Shown here piece after piece: positions 52,839-60,514 of a stretch of DNA of 64,000 nucleotides (position 1 is its first letter; each line of letters opens with the position of its first letter). The notes under the pieces were generated by a model, which worked only from the letters and a program-made list of their open reading frames with translations, ran no database searches and had not been told where the DNA came from. A program made the translations under genes and the position numbers. The stretch comes from JBIQKZ01 sp044464765 (GTDB lineage Bacteria; Pseudomonadota; Gammaproteobacteria; Burkholderiales; Burkholderiaceae_B): contig JBIQKZ010000011.1 in NCBI GenBank assembly GCA_044464765.1, forward strand, positions 62,001-126,000, written 5' to 3'.

Positions 52839-53036
52839 GAGTTTTTGGTGGGGCGTAAGGCGTGACAGAAGTGAAGCATGCGACGTCCACGCAAGCGAAC
52901 ATTGGCAATCCAGTTGTATTATGTTAGCGCGTTGCGGCGGGCGACACGATTCGCCCGCCGACGTCGAGCTTGAATGCGGTTTTGCTCAGGCGGCGTACTT
53001 CTAGTAAATCCGCATCATCAGCACAAGGGATGGGTT

Positions 53037-54308
53037 GTGAGTTTTCGGTTTCAATCGGGCCAGGCTTCTCCAGCGGCAGGGCCATTGCACGCAGCGCTGT
53101 TGTTCGGTGTGCCGTTGTTTATATTGGCGTTAGGCCATACTTTGTCGAGTTTGCTACGCACCCTGCCGGCCGTTGCCGTAGACGTCATCAGTAGCGACAT
53201 TGCCGTTTCCGCCGCCACCTTGGCCAGTTTGACCGGCGCCTATCATTTATCGTTCGCGTTGGGGCAGATACCTGCGGGCATCGCCCTGGATCGCTATGGG
53301 GTGCGAGCGGTTGCGCTGGTGCTGCTGACCATTATCGGGATCGGGGCGGTGCTTGCGGCCACCGTGGGTGGCGCGGCGGGGTTCCTGCTTGCCCAGATCG
53401 TTCTTGGCATTGGCTGCTGCGGGATGCTGCTGTGTCCCATGACGTTTGCGGCAAAACAACTGACGCCCGCCCAGTTTGGTTTGTGGTCGGCCTTGATTCA
53501 GACGGTCGGCAATTCAGGCATGCTCTTGTCGGCCAATCCGATGGCGTGGTTGGTCGAAACACAGGGCTGGCGTGCCGGATTCTGGGTGTCGGCCGGGTTT
53601 GCCTTGGTGATTGGCATTGCGGTCATGGTGGTCGTGCCCAACCTCAAGCCCTCGCGCGGTGCGACGAAGCCCTTGATGGACGAAGCCAGGAAAGTGGTTA
53701 GCATCGGGTTGTCCCGTCAGTTGCGCGGGGTCATGATTATTGCGTTCGCGGGTTTTGCCGCCTTGATCGCGGTGCGCGGGCTGTGGGGCGGGCCGTGGCT
53801 GATGGATGTCAAGCATCTTAGCCGCAGCGATGCTGCCAGCGCCCTGGTGCCGTTCACGCTCGCCCTCATCTTCGCGCCCATCGTATTTGGCGTGTTGGAT
53901 CGTCGCTTCAGTTGCAGACGCATGATGATTTTCGTCTGCCATCTTATTGGCGCGGTGGCCTTGTTCGCCGTGGCGGTGGGCGGCCCTGGCGGGGTGTTGT
54001 CCAGGCTGCTTGGCGTAAGCTATTTGCCCGCCGGTTTCGATATTCAGGCCTTTCTGGCGCTGGGCATTGCGCTTTCGGTCATACCCTTGGTGTTTGCCAT
54101 GGGGCGCGAGGCGGTACCGCCGGAACATGCGGGCAAGGCGCTGGCTGCGATCAATCTGTCGGTCTTTGCCGGCGCGGCGGTCCTGCAGGGCATTACCAGC
54201 CCCGTAGCGTCATACTGGGGCTTGCCGGCCGTCATGATTTTTCTTGGCGGCGCCTTGATGCTGGCTTCCTGCCTGTTCTGGTGGTTTACCCGATCGAAAC
54301 GCGGATGA
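53037..54308 (+). CDS. MFS transporter
   Basis: The frame is open from the ATG at 52974, but the GTG at 53037 has an AAGGGA site six bases upstream and removes an unlikely His-rich leader, giving 423 residues. Twelve membrane helices can be traced. The cytoplasmic loop 2-3 motif is GIALDRYGVRAVALV, related to the MFS signature, and ASALVPFTLALIFAPIVFGVLDRR is the matching loop in the second half. The relatives I recall are mixed efflux or organic-acid carriers, so no substrate is proposed. It converges on the TonB receptor gene. Confidence 0.85.
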   Translation: MSFRFQSGQASPAAGPLHAALLFGVPLFILALGHTLSSLLRTLPAVAVDVISSDIAVSAATLASLTGAYHLSFALGQIPAGIALDRYGVRAVALVLLTIIGIGAVLAATVGGAAGFLLAQIVLGIGCCGMLLCPMTFAAKQLTPAQFGLWSALIQTVGNSGMLLSANPMAWLVETQGWRAGFWVSAGFALVIGIAVMVVVPNLKPSRGATKPLMDEARKVVSIGLSRQLRGVMIIAFAGFAALIAVRGLWGGPWLMDVKHLSRSDAASALVPFTLALIFAPIVFGVLDRRFSCRRMMIFVCHLIGAVALFAVAVGGPGGVLSRLLGVSYLPAGFDIQAFLALGIALSVIPLVFAMGREAVPPEHAGKALAAINLSVFAGAAVLQGITSPVASYWGLPAVMIFLGGALMLASCLFWWFTRSKRG

Positions 54309-54330
54309 CGGCCGGCATGCGGTCTAAGGT

Positions 54331-56472
54331 CTAGTAGCTCACTTGCACGCCAGCGAATATGGCTCGACCGGTTCCGGGCTCGAAGATGGCGCTGCCGGCG
54401 TGTGCCCGATCGGTGATGCTGGCGCTGGCAATGTATTTCCGGTCAGTCAGGTTTCGCCCATCCAGGTAGAAGGAATAGGGTCCGTGCTCCCAGCCGGCAC
54501 GTACGCCCAGCAGAGCATAGGATGCTGTCTTGACGCTGTTGGCGTTGTCCACGTAGTAGGCTTGCGGCACCCATTCCACATTGGGCCCGATATAGAACCC
54601 GGCTGGGTGTGTGTAAACGATTTCCGCGCGCGCATAGTGGCGGGGCACACCGGGGATCTGGTTATTGCCCCAATCCTTATCGTCGTCGAAATAGAAGTCG
54701 TTGAACATATAGCTGGCCTTCAGTTGCAGGCTGTCGTTACGGACGCCCTGCGCAAACAGGCCGCGCACTGCAGTCCACTGCGCGCCAAGCTCGATACCTT
54801 GATGAACGGTGCGATCCAGATTGGTGGTTCGGTCGCAGATATTCCACTGCGCGCTCAGACATTGGAACTCATTCTTGATCCTGGCGTGATACAGCGTTGC
54901 ATCCCATCCAAAGTCGCCCGACTCGCCTCGTGAGCCTATTTCAAAGGTGGTGGCGCGCTGGGGCTGCAAGCGATCCAGGTCATTGGCGGTCGAGAAATTC
55001 ATGTCGCCAAACGTAGGCGGCTCCGCGCTGCGCGACATATTGCCGTAAACCTGCCAGTTTGAAGAGACCTGCCACAACACGCCCAGCTTGGGGTTGAAGA
55101 AGTCGTAGCTTTTGTCGCCTGAGCGCGTGGTGGGCAGGCCGCCGTTGAATAGATCGTCACGCTTGCGCCGGGCGTGCAGGTATTGCATGCCGGCGATCAA
55201 TGAAACACCCGGGACGATATCGAAGGCGTTTTCGCCGTACGCAATGAGGTTGTCCGAGGTGTCCCTGGTTTGCGACAGCTTGGCTCCGCGCTGTCCGCCT
55301 GTGTTGACGTAGTTGGCGGCGTCGACCTTGCCGGCAGACCAGGTCAGGCCCAGTGTCAGGCGGTTGTCATGGCCGGCAAGAGGGGCTGTGTTGACCAGGC
55401 GGGTATAGACGCCATAGTCGGTGTAGTCGTTATCCAGATACTGATAGATGGGATGTCGCAAATGGCTTTGAGCGTACCAACCGCCGAATTCATACTCCGT
55501 GTCGCCCCCCGTGATCACCGTGCGGTTGGCGATCCGGCCGCCATCGATATTGCGTTGCCAGTCGTTTAGTTCGTTGGCCGGAGCCGCGCGGCGTGGGTCG
55601 TTCAGTGCTTGTTCGCGGGTGAGCGAGCCGGGAATGTCCTGGCGAATTCGAGCGCCTGTCAGGTAGAGGCGAGTTTCCGCATGATCGGATAAGCGCCAGC
55701 CCATGTTGCCGTTTACGCGCAAGGAGTCCCCGCCGCTATGGTCACGAAACCCATCCTGGCGCTGCCAGGAGCCCGTGATGAATCCGTCGATGGTGTTGTG
55801 GGCAAAGCCGCTGCTTGCCTGAAGGCGCCGCCAGCCAAAACTGCCCGCGTCCAGACGGCCCTGGAAAGGGCTGGCGTCAAGCCCGGTCGGTGTTATGAAA
55901 TTGATGGCGCCTCCCAGGGTTCCGGCGCCATAACGCAATGCATTCGCGCCTTTGTAAACTTCGGTGTAACGGTAGGCCGTGGGGTCGATCCATTGAAAGT
56001 CCGTGCTCCCATCGGCGTTGTTCAGTGGGACCCCGTCCTGGTACAGCGCAATTCCTCGCATATGGTAGTAGCGGGACAGCCCCGAGCCGCGTATGGACAG
56101 TCGCGCGTCCTCGCCCCACTTGGGTTGTGCGAAAACGCCCGGGGTGTAGTCAAGAATGTCCTTGACGGTTGTCGCCTGAGTGTCGCGCCATGCGCCATCC
56201 GGCACCAGCGCGACGGCGCCGGGAGTTTGCTGGATGTTGTGCTTCGCTTCATGAGTGGATGGCGCCGTCAGGCTTGATCCGCTTGGAGCCTTGATGACAA
56301 TGGGAGCAAGAGTGGCGGCTTGTGCTTGTGCCCCGTGCAACACGCCCGCCATGGCGTAGGTCGCGACGAGAAGGGCGCCGGCTAGAAGGGTCGGCTTGAA
56401 AACTGCGGCTAGGGCGGGCGCGACGTGGTCGCGCGTGATCGTACGCCCTGTGCGGGCAAAGAAAATAGACAT
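54331..56472 (-). CDS. TonB-dependent outer-membrane receptor
   Basis: The 713-residue protein has a long signal peptide (to about residue 53, HGAQAQA), a TonB box-like TLAPIVIKAP, and a plug domain (TTVKDILDYTPGVFAQPKWGEDARLSIRGSGLSRYYHMRGIALYQDGVPLN, then YRYTEVYKGANALRYGAGTLGGAINFITPTG). A 22-strand barrel follows, ending FAGVQVSY with a terminal aromatic. A DUF2946 gene lies 65 bp upstream on the same strand. DUF2946 genes accompany copper-related TonB receptors such as OprC in pseudomonads, so copper or a metal complex is a possible substrate; FecA-like siderophore uptake is the alternative. Confidence 0.9.
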   Translation of the reverse strand: MSIFFARTGRTITRDHVAPALAAVFKPTLLAGALLVATYAMAGVLHGAQAQAATLAPIVIKAPSGSSLTAPSTHEAKHNIQQTPGAVALVPDGAWRDTQATTVKDILDYTPGVFAQPKWGEDARLSIRGSGLSRYYHMRGIALYQDGVPLNNADGSTDFQWIDPTAYRYTEVYKGANALRYGAGTLGGAINFITPTGLDASPFQGRLDAGSFGWRRLQASSGFAHNTIDGFITGSWQRQDGFRDHSGGDSLRVNGNMGWRLSDHAETRLYLTGARIRQDIPGSLTREQALNDPRRAAPANELNDWQRNIDGGRIANRTVITGGDTEYEFGGWYAQSHLRHPIYQYLDNDYTDYGVYTRLVNTAPLAGHDNRLTLGLTWSAGKVDAANYVNTGGQRGAKLSQTRDTSDNLIAYGENAFDIVPGVSLIAGMQYLHARRKRDDLFNGGLPTTRSGDKSYDFFNPKLGVLWQVSSNWQVYGNMSRSAEPPTFGDMNFSTANDLDRLQPQRATTFEIGSRGESGDFGWDATLYHARIKNEFQCLSAQWNICDRTTNLDRTVHQGIELGAQWTAVRGLFAQGVRNDSLQLKASYMFNDFYFDDDKDWGNNQIPGVPRHYARAEIVYTHPAGFYIGPNVEWVPQAYYVDNANSVKTASYALLGVRAGWEHGPYSFYLDGRNLTDRKYIASASITDRAHAGSAIFEPGTGRAIFAGVQVSY

Positions 56473-56537
56473 GGGGTGACCTCGGATTATTATCGTCGTG
56501 CAGCAGCCGGTAAGAAGCCGGCGATGCGATCAGGGAA

Positions 56538-56969
56538 TCAAGCGAGGAATGACGGGGGTGCGCGAGACCCAAGCGGCGGGCCCAAGGCGGGCAGGGGCGG
56601 CAGCGCCTGGCTGTCATGGCCGCGCAAAAGCACGGAGTGGTAGGCCAGGGCAACGGCGGCAAGCGTGCCGTCGTGTGCGGGCGCGGCTGCTTGGGCAGAG
56701 AGCGCTCCGTAAGGGCAGTGCTGATCACTGAAGCTGTCTTCCAGCAAAGGCTTGTCGAGAGGGCCCGACAAGCCGATCTGCAAGACGTCCGTACCGCCGT
56801 TAGGCAGACAGAGTGTGATGGTGAGCCCGGTTGTGTCCCCAGAAGACACATCCGGCATGTAGCCTGTGGGTATCGCCGACCGACACAGGAACGACACCAA
56901 GGCCAGGCACCAAAAGATGTGCCAGACCGTTGTGCGCTTGCGTCGCAGAAGGTGTTCCAGAGCCAACAT
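56538..56969 (-). CDS. DUF2946 family protein, probably copper-related
   Basis: The 143-residue protein has a hydrophobic N-terminal helix (VWHIFWCLALVSFLCRSAIPTGYMP), then LTITLCLPNG and DQHCPYGALSAQAAAP, the Cys/His pattern of DUF2946. A second hydrophobic stretch and a Pro-rich tail follow. Family members lie beside copper receptors and copper-responsive genes, but the function is not established. It lies directly upstream of the TonB receptor and is probably co-transcribed. It diverges from ada. Confidence 0.78.
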   Translation of the reverse strand: MLALEHLLRRKRTTVWHIFWCLALVSFLCRSAIPTGYMPDVSSGDTTGLTITLCLPNGGTDVLQIGLSGPLDKPLLEDSFSDQHCPYGALSAQAAAPAHDGTLAAVALAYHSVLLRGHDSQALPPLPALGPPLGSRAPPSFLA

Positions 56970-57168
56970 AGCGAAAATTGTATTACGAAAGAGGTTTTCG
57001 TGAGCAGTATTCTTTCTGTATTGGGCTAGGGTAGGAGAGACTGCGACGATCCGTTTTAAGAGTCGACAGCCATTTTCGACGAGGAGTTCGACAGCAAATT
57101 ACCGAGTTCTTATGTTGCGGTTTTGTCGTATTCTGCATCTTGTTCTCATGCATTTCAGGGAGGCCGCC

Positions 57169-58251
57169 ATGCGTACGAAAACAGGCTTGGCTACCGATTA
57201 CGCTAATGACGATGCACGCTGGCGCGCTGTGGCGATACGCGATCAAGACGCTGATGAGCATTTCGTGTATGCGGTGCGCACGACTGGCGTCTACTGCCGG
57301 CCCAGTTCGGCAGCCCGCTTACCTAAGCGCAGCAACGTAGAGTTTTTTGCTTCCGCCGAAGCGGCCGAGGCGGCGGGCTATCGTCCCAGCCGGCGCGCCA
57401 AGGGCGATCGGTCCAGCGTCGCCGCCCAGCGCGCGGCACTCGTCGCCCAGGCCTGCCGGCTGATCGAAACGGCCCACACGCTGCCCAGCCTTGACGAGCT
57501 GGCGGAGCAGGTTGGCATCAGTACGTCCCATTTTCATCGACTGTTCAAGGCGGAAACCGGCCTTACGCCCAAAGCGTATGCGTCGGCGTTTCGGGCGGGT
57601 AAATTGCGCCGGGCGCTCACCGATGAGGGCGTCTCGGTGACGCATGCCATCTACGAGGCAGGTTTTAATTCCAGTAGCCGTTTCTACGAAACGTCGACCC
57701 AGTTGCTGGGCATGCGCGCCCGTGACTACCGGGCCGGAGGCACCGGCGAGGAAATCCGCTTTGCGGTGGGGGAGTGCTCGCTGGGGGCTATTCTGGTTGC
57801 ACAAAGCAAACAAGGCATTTGCGCCATTTCCTTGGGGAACGATCCCGACGCGTTGCTGCGCGAACTTCAGGATCGCTTTCCCAGGGCGCGACTGATCGGT
57901 GGAGACGCCCGCTTCGAGCAGTTGGTGGCGCAGGTGGTGGGTTTTGTCGAGTCGCCATCGATAGGCTTGAATCTGCCCCTAGATGTACGTGGAACTGCGT
58001 TTCAGCAACGTGTCTGGCAGGCTCTGCGCGAAATCCCACCCGGCGCCAAGGTGAACTATGCTGAAATTGCCGAGCGTATTGGCGCGCCCAAGGCGGTGCG
58101 CGCCGTGGGAAGCGCGTGCGGCGCCAATCAGATCGCCGTTGCGATCCCGTGCCACCGGGTGGTGCGGCGCGATGGCGATCTTGCGGGCTATCGGTGGGGT
58201 GTCGAGCGCAAGCGCGAGTTATTGCGGCGCGAGGCGCAAACCTCGTTGTAG
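57169..58251 (+). CDS. ada: Ada-like methylated-DNA repair protein/regulator with degenerate N-terminal metal site
   Basis: The ATG at 57169 has a perfect AGGGAGG site and gives 360 residues. The three Ada domains are in order: an N-terminal Ada metal-binding domain, an AraC-type helix-turn-helix (LDELAEQVGISTSHFHRLFKAETGLTPKAYASAFR) and a C-terminal O6-methylguanine methyltransferase with the active site AIPCHRVV (Cys328). In the N-terminal domain only the methyl-acceptor Cys (Cys43 in GVYCRPSS) remains. The other three zinc ligands are Ser47, Ser74 and Ala77 (YRPSRRAKGD in place of the usual YRPCKRCxPD). Phosphotriester sensing through that zinc site is therefore doubtful, while base repair should be intact. 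Confidence 0.9.
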   Translation: MRTKTGLATDYANDDARWRAVAIRDQDADEHFVYAVRTTGVYCRPSSAARLPKRSNVEFFASAEAAEAAGYRPSRRAKGDRSSVAAQRAALVAQACRLIETAHTLPSLDELAEQVGISTSHFHRLFKAETGLTPKAYASAFRAGKLRRALTDEGVSVTHAIYEAGFNSSSRFYETSTQLLGMRARDYRAGGTGEEIRFAVGECSLGAILVAQSKQGICAISLGNDPDALLRELQDRFPRARLIGGDARFEQLVAQVVGFVESPSIGLNLPLDVRGTAFQQRVWQALREIPPGAKVNYAEIAERIGAPKAVRAVGSACGANQIAVAIPCHRVVRRDGDLAGYRWGVERKRELLRREAQTSL

Positions 58252-58275
58252 ATTGCCTTCGGCGCCGATTGCTTG

Positions 58276-58536
58276 TCAGCTAAGTCCGGTGCTTGTCTTG
58301 ACAGCGTCTTCGTGCAACGACTCGTTCAATTGATCGACAACAATCGCCCATACTGCGTCGGCTTTAATCTGTTCGGTCAGGAACTGTCGTTGGGCGTCGT
58401 TCCAGTACGGAGCATCGCCGATTTCGACATCGGCAGGTAATTGGTGGTCTCCGATGAACCGGGCGATCGCCGCTTCATCGGCATCCAGGCCAAGCTGCAG
58501 GAACAGGTTGGTCATGCGAGGGGTGGCGTTGCTCAT
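58276..58536 (-). CDS. DUF2789 family protein
   Basis: The 86-residue soluble protein matches DUF2789: MTNLFLQLGLDADEAAIARFIGDHQLPADVEIGDAPYWNDAQRQFLTEQIKADAVWAIVVDQLNESLHED. The function is unknown. Its 3' end lies 24 bp from the convergent ada gene. Confidence 0.85.
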   Translation of the reverse strand: MSNATPRMTNLFLQLGLDADEAAIARFIGDHQLPADVEIGDAPYWNDAQRQFLTEQIKADAVWAIVVDQLNESLHEDAVKTSTGLS

Positions 58537-58689
58537 TGATCTGGGCTCCAGGGTTGTTGTTCAGCACTTCAGGACCATGGTAACCCGTTGCGTCTACGGG
58601 GACTTGTCCACGGGATACTCGGGGTGCCCGGGGTGTTGCGCGTGCTGTTCGCCCAAGCGGAATTTTGCCGAGCGAAGCCAAAGGCGGAA

Positions 58690-59298
58690 TCAAACGCCCT
58701 GCAACCATCGTTGATAAGCCGAGCGCGTTGTGGCGGACACCGACTCCAGCACCTTTTGATGATTGACCTGATGCCGCAGCATCAGGCGAGCGTCGGCGAC
58801 AGCGCGGGATTTGCAGAACCAGTGGCAGCTGTGTTGCAGTAGATACAACTCTGCCGAGAGGTGATAGGCGCGGGTTTTCATGTCCCAGCCCTCGTCGTTA
58901 TCGACTGCCTGGCGCAGGCCGTCGGCATGAATGCGCAACAGCGCACGAAAGTCGCGCGTAAGCGTGGGCAGGAAGTATTCGGCGTAAGGCACGCAGAATG
59001 GAAGTGCGCCCAGGCTGGCGGCTTGCAGGCTTTCTGTTTGCATGGCGTCGGCCAGAGTCTGTATCTGTGCCGCCACGGTGCGTTCCGTGGCGGCGAAGGT
59101 TGCAAGGACTTGGGCCTGGCGTGCCTCGTCTGGTTCGTGGATGGCGCGCAGGTAGCCTTGCGTAAGCGATTCCATGTGGCGCTCAAGCTGTAAATTGGCC
59201 AAGTGACGCCCCAGGAAAGCGATATGCGTGCGTTGGTAATGCAGGCACAGCATCCACCAACCCGCGACGACCATCATCAGTATTAACATAAGGTCCAC
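58690..59298 (-). CDS. Conserved hypothetical protein with N-terminal membrane anchor
   Basis: The GTG at 59298 has an AGGAG site seven bases upstream; an ATG three codons later is a weaker alternative. The 202-residue protein starts with one membrane helix (MLILMMVVAGWWMLCLHYQ), followed by a helical domain (FLGRHLANLQLERHMESLTQGYLRAI, ERTVAAQIQTLADAMQ) with scattered Cys residues. I do not recognise a family. It diverges from the urease operon across a 445-bp AT-rich gap. Confidence 0.65.
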   Translation of the reverse strand: MDLMLILMMVVAGWWMLCLHYQRTHIAFLGRHLANLQLERHMESLTQGYLRAIHEPDEARQAQVLATFAATERTVAAQIQTLADAMQTESLQAASLGALPFCVPYAEYFLPTLTRDFRALLRIHADGLRQAVDNDEGWDMKTRAYHLSAELYLLQHSCHWFCKSRAVADARLMLRHQVNHQKVLESVSATTRSAYQRWLQGV

Positions 59299-59743
59299 TG
59301 CTTAACTCCTGTTATCCAAAGAAAATCCCGCCTATATTCCACGCGTATTAATATTTTTTAAACGCTACTATTAATTTTTTATAAAAAAACCCGGTTATTC
59401 TGCCATCTAAAAATATCTTCCATAAATGAAAATAATATTTTAATAAAAATGTGGCCGTGTGCTGATTTTATGCTGGGGCATGGGTTTCGGGCATATCATG
59501 ATTGCGTGAAAATTAATTTATTGTTTTGAAATTGTCTTGCCAGGATATTATTTTTCTTGGCCGTTCTTGGCTTTGGGTATTACATTTTCTGTGGAAGGTA
59601 TTATCTTGCGGCGCTAAGGCCCTTTCCCCTTGTTAATTGGTTAGAATCGCTAGCTATAGAAAAGCATTTGTTGCGCTATGCTTTCTTGAATTGATAACGT
59701 CTAATAGTGTCTTTCTGTCTGGTTGCAACCAAGGAGCGAGTTT
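59299..59743. other. AT-rich intergenic region upstream of the urease operon
   Basis: This 445-bp gap is far more AT-rich than its surroundings, especially 59335-59460. I find no gene in it: the frame open at 59637-59828 overlaps ureA and has no ribosome binding site. I could not identify a sigma-54 promoter with correct spacing. The last part contains a 12-bp palindrome next to the ureA ribosome binding site. A ureD gene, often found at this position, is absent. Confidence 0.6.
59720..59731. promoter_or_regulatory. 12-bp palindrome overlapping the ureA ribosome binding site
   Basis: TGGTTGCAACCA is a perfect palindrome whose last base is the first of the AAGGAG ribosome binding site of ureA. 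As RNA it could form only a small stem; as DNA it could be a site for a dimeric regulator. Confidence 0.4.
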
Positions 59744-60046
59744 ATGCATTTTACCCCGCGAGAAATTGACAAACTACTTATCTATACGTTGGCGCAGGTG
59801 GCGCAGCAGCGTAAAGACAAGGGTCTGAAGCTCAATCATCCCGAAACGGTAGCCTTGATTTCCGCCGCGGCGCTCGAGGCCGCCCGCGAGGGCAAAACCC
59901 TCGAGAAAGTCATGGAATTGGCTCGTAACGTGATCAAGCTTGATGACGTCATGGAGGGGGTTGCCGACATGATTCCCTACGTGCAGGTCGAAGCTGTCTT
60001 TACGGATGGTAGCCGGCTCATCACCGTACATAACCCGATTTCCTAG
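59744..60046 (+). CDS. ureA: Urease subunit gamma
   Basis: The ATG at 59744 follows AAGGAG and gives 100 residues: MHFTPREIDKLLIYTLAQVAQQRKDKGLKLNHPETVALISAAALEAAREGKTLEKVMELA, the standard UreA sequence. It forms the (ABC)3 urease complex with UreB and UreC. The upstream open frame of seven residues lacks a ribosome binding site. UreB starts 11 bases after its stop. Confidence 0.97.
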   Translation: MHFTPREIDKLLIYTLAQVAQQRKDKGLKLNHPETVALISAAALEAAREGKTLEKVMELARNVIKLDDVMEGVADMIPYVQVEAVFTDGSRLITVHNPIS

Positions 60047-60057
60047 GAGACACGCTC

Positions 60058-60468
60058 ATGGCAGATCAAAAAAACACGCCTGTTGGCGGCATCGTTTTTG
60101 GTTCAGGCGATATTGAATTCAATGCTGGTTATCCAGTAACAGAACTGACGATCCGCAATACCGGCGACCGGCCCATTCAGGTGGGTTCGCATTTTCACTT
60201 TTTCGAAGTCAATTCGGCGCTGGAATTTGACCGTCAGCAAGCGTTTGGGAAACGGCTCAATATCCCTGCCACCACGGCCTTGCGCTTCGAACCAGGCGAC
60301 GAAAAGAAGGTTTCTTTGGTTCCCTTCCAGGGTAAACAACGGGTGGTTGGCTTCAATAATTTGGTGGATGGCTGGACCGGGACGGAAAGCTACGATAGCT
60401 ATCGTCCACGCTTGAGCGACGCAATGGAGCGAGTCGAGCGTTACGGCTTCAAGAGCAAGCCTGAATAA
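60058..60468 (+). CDS. ureB: Urease subunit beta
   Basis: The 136-residue protein has the UreB signature NTPVGGIVFGSGDIEFNAGYPVTELTIRNTGDRPIQVGSHFHFFEVNSALEFDR and TALRFEPGDEKKVSLVPFQGKQRVVGFNNLVDG. It is slightly longer than the usual 100-110 residues because of a C-terminal tail (DSYRPRLSDAMERVERYGFKSKPE). It lies 46 bp before ureC, which has its own GAAAGGA ribosome binding site. Confidence 0.97.
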   Translation: MADQKNTPVGGIVFGSGDIEFNAGYPVTELTIRNTGDRPIQVGSHFHFFEVNSALEFDRQQAFGKRLNIPATTALRFEPGDEKKVSLVPFQGKQRVVGFNNLVDGWTGTESYDSYRPRLSDAMERVERYGFKSKPE

Positions 60469-60514
60469 AACCACTAATTAGCCCACCAATGCGACTAAAA
60501 CGAAAGGATTAAGC

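Noticed and set aside
59440..59480. Sigma-54 promoter for the urease operon
   Set aside because: GG and GC dinucleotides occur, but I found no pair with the required 10-bp spacing and matching flanks.
59637..59828. 63-codon frame upstream of and overlapping ureA
   Set aside because: It has no ribosome binding site and overlaps the well-supported ureA start in another frame.
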